This document shows, piece after piece, positions 58,830 to 64,000 of a stretch of 64,000 bases of DNA. The DNA comes from Cornus controversa (taxonomy: Eukaryota; Streptophyta; Magnoliopsida; Cornales; Cornaceae). The notes below the pieces were generated by a model, which was not told the DNA's origin, made no database searches, and saw only the letters and a program-made list of their open reading frames with translations. Made by a program: the position numbers and the translations under genes. Numbering within the stretch: position 1 is the stretch's first letter; each line of letters begins with the position of its first letter. The stretch lies in the NCBI GenBank assembly GCA_026545225.1, contig CM048845.1, forward strand, positions 58,904,033 through 58,968,032, written 5' to 3'.

Positions 58830-59460
58830 CCTCCCCACCTTCAAGGAATTTTGTCATCGAAATTAGGAACATACTCCAAGGCTCCAAAATTTGTCAGAAA
58901 ACCTTTATTGACCCCTCTATACTGATGGAATGTGATTTGAGCTCAAAGTGAGTAAGGTGAGAGGTTGTAGCATTTTCTACAGGTGCATCAATCCAGACAC
59001 TTCGATGCATTGATCCTTCGATGCATCAAAATGAAAGGAACGATGCATCAAAAAACATTTAGGATTTTGGAATGTTAAAAGTCCCAAGAGTATGTTTTTT
59101 TTTATAGGTGTTTGATATATATTCAATGCATCGAAATCATCATTTTGATCCATCGAAATGCATGATGTTGAATTCTTGTAGAGAGGTACAAAGGGATGTT
59201 TAAGGGGCCCATTAGGGTTAGTAAGGTCTGCAGTACAAGTACATGCATTCACATTTGAAAAGTAGGCTTCTGCGGTATATAAGTGATAGGGAATGGTTCG
59301 TTGGAGTTGACGGATAGGTTCACACTCGAAATTCAGACTCAAACCGGGGGAGTCTCGATAGTCCAAATTTTGGGGCTAGACAGTAGGCCTCTCGAGTTAT
59401 TTTGCTGCAGAATTTCTCATTTGGTCTTTCTCATAACTTGGTTCTCATTCTTATCATGCC
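58830..59460 (-). mobile_element. Gypsy 3' internal remnant with polypurine tract and second palindrome cluster
   Basis: Follows the LTR start at 58829 on the minus strand. 58980-59165 holds ATGCATCGAA/TTCGATGCAT copies (for example cttcgatgcattgatccttcgatgcatcaaaa). No recognisable pol reading survives. Confidence 0.5.
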
Positions 59461-59469
59461 ATACTCCTT

Positions 59470-60420
59470 AATTTACCAATTCATCAACTCAATCAATCTC
59501 ACCAAGTTTATACTTGCATAAATGGACTTAAACGGAAAAATAAATCCTCATTCACATCATTTAGCATTCACCATACTCAAACACTGCAATTAAATGTATG
59601 TAATCATAATTTATAATTATAAATATTTTCTCAAAATATTAAAGGTCATATACATGATCAACATATGAATATACTCCACATCCTGGACATACATTCAAAT
59701 ATAAATACTATGTGTTCTCAAATCCAAGCTAGCTATACTCAACGCCAACTCACTTTTGAGAATTATATAATTATACAAAATTAACCAATTGGTTGCTAAA
59801 GATAACTAATATACTTATACAAACCTCAGATTTCTTTAGAAGAGCTTCTAAAGAAATCTCTAATTCTCACATAAATCAAATTTGTCAGAATTTGACATCG
59901 AACAGATCAAACTTGAGCCCTTATTACATAGATCAACTTTCCCTTCTTTAGCTCTTTCCAATTCAAGCTCCACGTCCCTCAAATCTAGAGAGAATGAAGA
60001 AGGATATTGTAGAGAGATATAGTTCTCTTGCTCGACTGATATAGAATTAGAGAATGAGAGTTGTATTATTCTTTCTTGTGTTTATAGACCTAGACTCTCC
60101 TATTTATAAAAATGTCATTAGTCACTTACGGTACCTTCCCGGACTCCATTTTCACTTTCGATAACTTATATGAGCTTGAAATTGATTCCATAGTTTGTTA
60201 AATATTTTATTTAATATAAATTAAAAATTTGGTGTCATTCCAAAATTTTTAGATTTTCCAGGCTCACCGAACCTGCGTCCTAGGCTTGCCCGATTAAAAA
60301 ATCTCAAATTTCACCAAACACTTGCACAACTTCCTCAGACCATTATACAAGTATCCAAAAATGTATTTCAGATTTAAAGCATACATATAATCATTTATAT
60401 GACAATAAATGAAAGTAAAA
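59470..60420 (-). mobile_element. Ty3/gypsy LTR fragment, minus strand
   Basis: Contains the family block CACTTACGGTACCTTCCCGG (60123-60142) and a 'ttttccaggctcaccgaacc' block at 60250-60270, in the same order as in 56102-58829. Ends are not resolved. Confidence 0.5.
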
Positions 60421-60429
60421 GAAACCCTT

Positions 60430-60960
60430 GCAATGTAGCTTTCCCTTCTTAGGCTAGATTCAAATCTAGCTTCTTAGGGTTCAAAATATAGAGAGAAGAT
60501 TAGGATAACAGTTGGAGAAGAGAGAAAAGAGAGAACTGATCCTTAACTTTGTGATATCTAATCCCTAAAGCCAAAAATCTGTATTTGTAATATTTATATT
60601 GGGAAATGACCAAAATGCCCCTTTGCCACTTAACGTACCTTTCCGGCTTCTTTTAAACTGTAGAAACATTTATGGTTCCGAAAATCATTGTGTATTTATT
60701 CTAATAATATTAAATGAATTAAAATAAAAAATAAAAAATTCTAAAAAAGAATTCGGTTACTCGGGCCAACCCGTCTGGCACCCTCGACCCCACCGACCCA
60801 AAAATCTTAAAATGAGCTATATGACTCAGAAAAATTTTTGGACTTCAAAATACATGTAATTCACATATATAAAAAATGAAATATCCATTTATAATTATTT
60901 CCTAGCAATGAAATAAAAATGAAGAAAAAAAATGAAAGTTGTCAAAAAAATGGATTATGC
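60430..60960 (-). mobile_element. Ty3/gypsy LTR fragment, minus strand, second copy
   Basis: Carries GACCAAAATGCCCCTTTGCC followed by ACTTAACGTACCTTTCCGG (60607-60645) and a GGCCAACCCGTCTGGCACCC block (about 60763). It directly follows the previous fragment in the same orientation, so the two may be separate insertions or parts of one rearranged element. Confidence 0.5.
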
Positions 60961-61384
60961 CTCTACATAATACCATAACTATCATTTATATTATCAACTT
61001 CAATTATTTTTACCTTATTTATAGTTAACCTTTTCCTTTGGTCATTATTTTTTTTATCTTGTCAAAAGATCAAGATACTTTATTCAATAAAAAATTGTTT
61101 GAGAAATTGTAAATGTTCAATAAAAAATGTTTTTTTAGTTCATGTGAAGTGTGTTGGGAATAAATCAAAAATCGAAAATGAATGCAAGAGATAAACAATT
61201 ATACAAGACACAAATTTATATGATTTAGCACAAGACTTTGCCTACATTCATAGAGTGCATCAAAAAATTCATTATCAACAATAATAGAGGTTTACAATAG
61301 AGAACTCTTTGAAACCTCACAAGAAATGGTTGCCACTCTCACTATACATATGAAACCCTAGATCTCTCTCTCTCTCCCTCTCTT

Positions 61385-61422
<38 letters not shown>

Positions 61423-61660
61423 AAACTAAACATAATAGAATTGAACCTCGAAGCCCATAGAACAATATTTGGGCCATAGCAACATCTAGGCCACAACAAT
61501 CTCTATAAGAATTTCTACCTAGGCGCACTACCTTCTAGACCCGGCGAGCTCAATCCCCAACTGGAGTCCATGAAGTGGTAACATAAATTGGGCTTGTGAT
61601 TCAGGCTCCACAACCTCAACAAAGTGAAGTTTGTAATAAAAGATTGATTTAAGAAAAAAA
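60961..61660. mobile_element. Copia-like LTR fragment with (CT)n(TA)n microsatellite
   Basis: From about 61150, 'tgttgggaataaatc...caagagataaacaat...gatttagcacaagactttgcc' resembles the start of a copia LTR. A (CT)n(TA)n repeat occupies 61362-61422. No matching second LTR was found. Confidence 0.35.
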
Positions 61661-62440
61661 ATTTCAGTTGATATCGTAAAAAGAAACTATTTTTTCATTT
61701 TCTTAAAAATGTATAATTAGTGGTTAATTTTTTACTATTAGTGCCAGAGACAAGACACATAACATGCTAATTCCATATCCATGTTTGGCCAAATTACTCG
61801 GATTAGTATGTTTTTGGTACAAACAATTTGGTGAAAATGAACATTAAGATTATGATTTTGATAGTTAATCTTCACCTACTAAGGAGATAAAGAGAAGTCA
61901 CACCCCTCTATTTTGCAAGAAGGTCAAGCCATGCATACATCATTCACACACAACACATGACATGTATGTCTACATGCATGTCAACAAAGTCTAGATCGTC
62001 TGTAAATTTAGAATTATTTGGAGTGTCCTAAAATGGCATAGAAATGTAGATTCATATTTTGTAATGGGTCCAAATTTTTTGGGTCGAAGAATTATGCAAC
62101 ATTAAATTTGTATGTTAAGGAGACATAGTAAAAGACTCATTTGCATCTCTGATGCTCCTAAATTTGAACCTATTTGATTAGTATTAGTTACATACATACA
62201 ACCCATCTTTTCTATTTAATTACTCATTTTCCTCCATGGGTCAATTGTGAGATAGCATGCAATTCATAAAACCTATCTTGATTCTAATAATCATTTATAG
62301 CATAGCATTATGTGGATCAAGTTAGTTTGTGCAATCTTATTCCTAGCTAAATTGTAAACCTCTAGTTTTTCCATAAATTCAGGTTTACCGCACATAACAA
62401 ACCTTAACTATATATAATATATCATCTATATATGCAAGGC
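61661..62440. other. Intergenic and upstream region of the small secreted-protein gene
   Basis: AT-rich and non-coding. No element termini were recognised. The last few hundred bases presumably hold the promoter of the next gene. Confidence 0.4.
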
Positions 62441-62443
62441 ATT

Positions 62444-62451
62444 ATAAATAA
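62444..62451 (+). promoter_or_regulatory. TATA box of the secreted-peptide gene
   Basis: TATAAATA lies 65 bp upstream of the start codon, putting transcription start at about 62475 with a short A/G-rich leader. Confidence 0.7.
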
Positions 62452-62515
62452 GCCCGTGTTCTCATTTATCAAAACTCGGGAAACATTGAAATAAAAGAGA
62501 AGAACAGGAGGAGGA

Positions 62516-62773
62516 ATGGCCAACAAGCTTGTTACCGTGTTTCTCATGTGTCTTGCTGTTATTGCAATAGCAAGCAATGATCCTATAGGTGATCAATATG
62601 ACAAGGACTTTGTCCCAGTCATGGAAAATAAAGCTCAGGATCCTTTAGCTAAACAATATGACGTTCCAGTCGCCGGAGTGCCACCTAGTGATGTTATAGA
62701 CAATCAATATGACAAGGACTTGGACAACCCCAATGAACATATCAAGGACTATGTCCCAGTCATCGGTGCTTAA
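62516..62773 (+). CDS. Small secreted protein with QYD repeats, family not recognised
   Basis: Encodes 85 residues starting at an ATG in good context (ggaATGGcc). Residues 1-20 form a typical signal peptide (MANKLVTVFLMCLAVIAIAS), so the product is probably secreted to the cell wall or apoplast. The mature part, about 65 residues, is acidic, without cysteine, and made of related segments: DPIGDQYDKDFVPV, DPLAKQYDVPV and DVIDNQYDKDL ... KDYVPV. Each pairs a QYD motif with a following (F/Y)VPV or VPV motif. TATA box, leader and AATAAA at 62906-62911 are all well placed, so it looks like an expressed single-exon gene. It could be a structural wall protein or a peptide-hormone precursor cut at the repeats; nothing in the sequence decides. 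Confidence 0.75.
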   Translation: MANKLVTVFLMCLAVIAIASNDPIGDQYDKDFVPVMENKAQDPLAKQYDVPVAGVPPSDVIDNQYDKDLDNPNEHIKDYVPVIGA

Positions 62774-62905
62774 TTAGCTAGCCGATCAACAAATATACAT
62801 ACATTATATACTAGCTAGCAAAGCTCATACTCCATAATTCATAATAATCAATCGACCTTGATTGTGGAATGCTACATTGATGTTTTTGTTTCGCTTTGAA
62901 TTACT

Positions 62906-62911
62906 AATAAA
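62906..62911 (+). terminator. Poly(A) signal of the secreted-peptide gene
   Basis: AATAAA 133 nt after the TAA, in T-rich sequence. Confidence 0.6.
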
Positions 62912-63159
62912 ACCTATTACTTGAATACTTCATTCATTTACTCATTTGTGTATGTATTATACAAATTATGTTGCATGATTTAAGACAACTTTGTCTGGAT
63001 CTAGGCCTATGATCACGAAATGTTCTTTTTAATAACATGATAATTGGCCAATCTATGAATTTTTATTTTTTTTGAGCGAATTACATTAAATCCTCCTTGA
63101 CTTGTATCATTTTGCATTAAACCTCCCATTTGTTTTTTTTTTTGAGGATGCATCATTAT

Positions 63160-63697
63160 TCATAATTTTTTGATGTAGATATTGTGAGTTGCGCGGGGTG
63201 AAAGTAGTTGCGAAAATAATTCAAAACTTAGAGGAGGGGAGGGGGAAGGGTTAATAGGTTCACTTGCTTGTTTGCTTAATTTTCCAAATTAATTCAATTT
63301 TAAGTCCAATGAACAATTAATCAAACTTAAAAAGCAAGTAAAAAAATAAAATGCATGTAATTTAAAGAATGCAACAGATATATGTAGAAAATCCAAATTG
63401 GAAAAAAACCATTAGGGAGGCAGAAAACCTCACTATAATGAAGAAAAGTACAATAGACTATTTCTCACTCTCACACCCCTCTTCACTCTGTCAAGCATCT
63501 AATGCGTAATACCTTAGATTTACAATTCTTTATTAAGCTTTTAAAAGGATATGTTGTTTAAGTAATGTGTAGGTACAATTTTTTCTTCTTGTCTTCAATC
63601 TGTGTATTTTTGGGCAACATTGTAATATAATTTTTCCAATGGGTTAGGTTATAAATTGTCTAGGTGGTTTTGTCACAAAATTTCCAAAGGGGGAGAT
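63160..63697 (+). mobile_element. Copia 3' internal remnant and LTR-like block
   Basis: 63230-63265 (gaggggagggggaagggttaataggttc) parallels the block near 36640. 63655-63697 (ctaggtggttttgtcac...ccaaagggggagat) is the typical pol-end to polypurine tract passage of copia elements. No coding frame remains. Confidence 0.5.
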
Positions 63698-64000
63698 TGT
63701 GAGATATAAATTTGTAACTCGCATATTTTTGATGATCAAAACTTGATTGATCGAGTTATAATTTTGGCTTATTTTATATAATCGATCTGGAACAACTTCG
63801 AGTTGATAATCAAGTGCATGGACACAGTTCAATTGATAAAAACACCACATAGTACAAGTAAGTATGGTGAGGACACTCTACACATTATATTTTTGAGCCT
63901 ATTTTAAAAAACTATTCTCGGTATGATAGGATTGGTCCCAATATTTAGGACCGGTTCAACTTTTCTAAGTACTTTTGGTTTCTGCAGTTTCTTTTTAAAA
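63698..64000 (+). mobile_element. Copia 3' LTR, start (cut by window end)
   Basis: Begins TGTGAGATATAAATTTG right after the polypurine tract AAAGGGGGAGAT (63686-63697) and runs off the window. It contains a single CTTGATTGATCGAG site (63742-63755), similar to the Athila inverted-repeat motif. Confidence 0.6.

Overview
This is nuclear DNA of a flowering plant, probably a eudicot with a large, retrotransposon-rich genome. The signs are one well-conserved plant housekeeping gene in a sea of AT-rich repeats, plant-type LTR retrotransposons of both superfamilies, Mutator-like elements with 9-bp target duplications, a Stowaway-type MITE, and no bacterial gene packing. The species cannot be named from the sequence alone.

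Region by region. 1-387: antiparallel pieces of a Ty3/gypsy LTR. 388-2230: AT-rich upstream DNA with a degraded repeat. 2844-6650: an intact intronless gene for splicing factor SF3B1, followed by its 3' UTR. 6651-10791: intergenic DNA with a tandem duplication, a GCGCC-rich interspersed repeat and a perfect hairpin. 10792-13038: a Mutator-like element without transposase. 13048-17487: AT-rich DNA with a possible relic exon. 17488-18222: a short inverted-repeat element. 18257-23619: a 5.4-kb Mutator-like element with a broken transposase, a fold-back arm pair and a dimeric minisatellite. 24112-31083: nested gypsy LTRs; one minus-strand LTR carries a 69-bp tandem array split by a solo LTR. 31296-33867: a gypsy solo LTR inside an older gag pseudogene, followed by more minus-strand LTR material to about 36545. 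36600-40016: a copia-like repeat with a TTCAGCA-rich field, a MITE and a CACTA-type transposase tail. 41165-54210: a complete, very young Athila-lineage retrotransposon. 54211-61660: a copia gag relic and several minus-strand gypsy LTRs. 62516-62773: a small secreted-protein gene. 63640-64000: the 3' end of another copia element.

The most coherent novelty is in the Athila element. Its LTRs and the stretch just upstream of its third ORF carry clusters of the same inverted repeat, TTCGAT-CA-ATCGAA. In each place the cluster lies just upstream of a TATA-like sequence. The third ORF also has an ATG-free leader and a consensus GT-AG leader intron, so it looks like a separately promoted gene that shares cis elements with the LTR. 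Unrelated gypsy LTRs in the same window carry arrays with the same half-site and a different spacer (TTCGAT-GC-ATCGAA), or with another palindrome at the matching place in the LTR.

Only SF3B1, the secreted peptide and the Athila ORFs look intact. Most other open frames are chance or relic frames.
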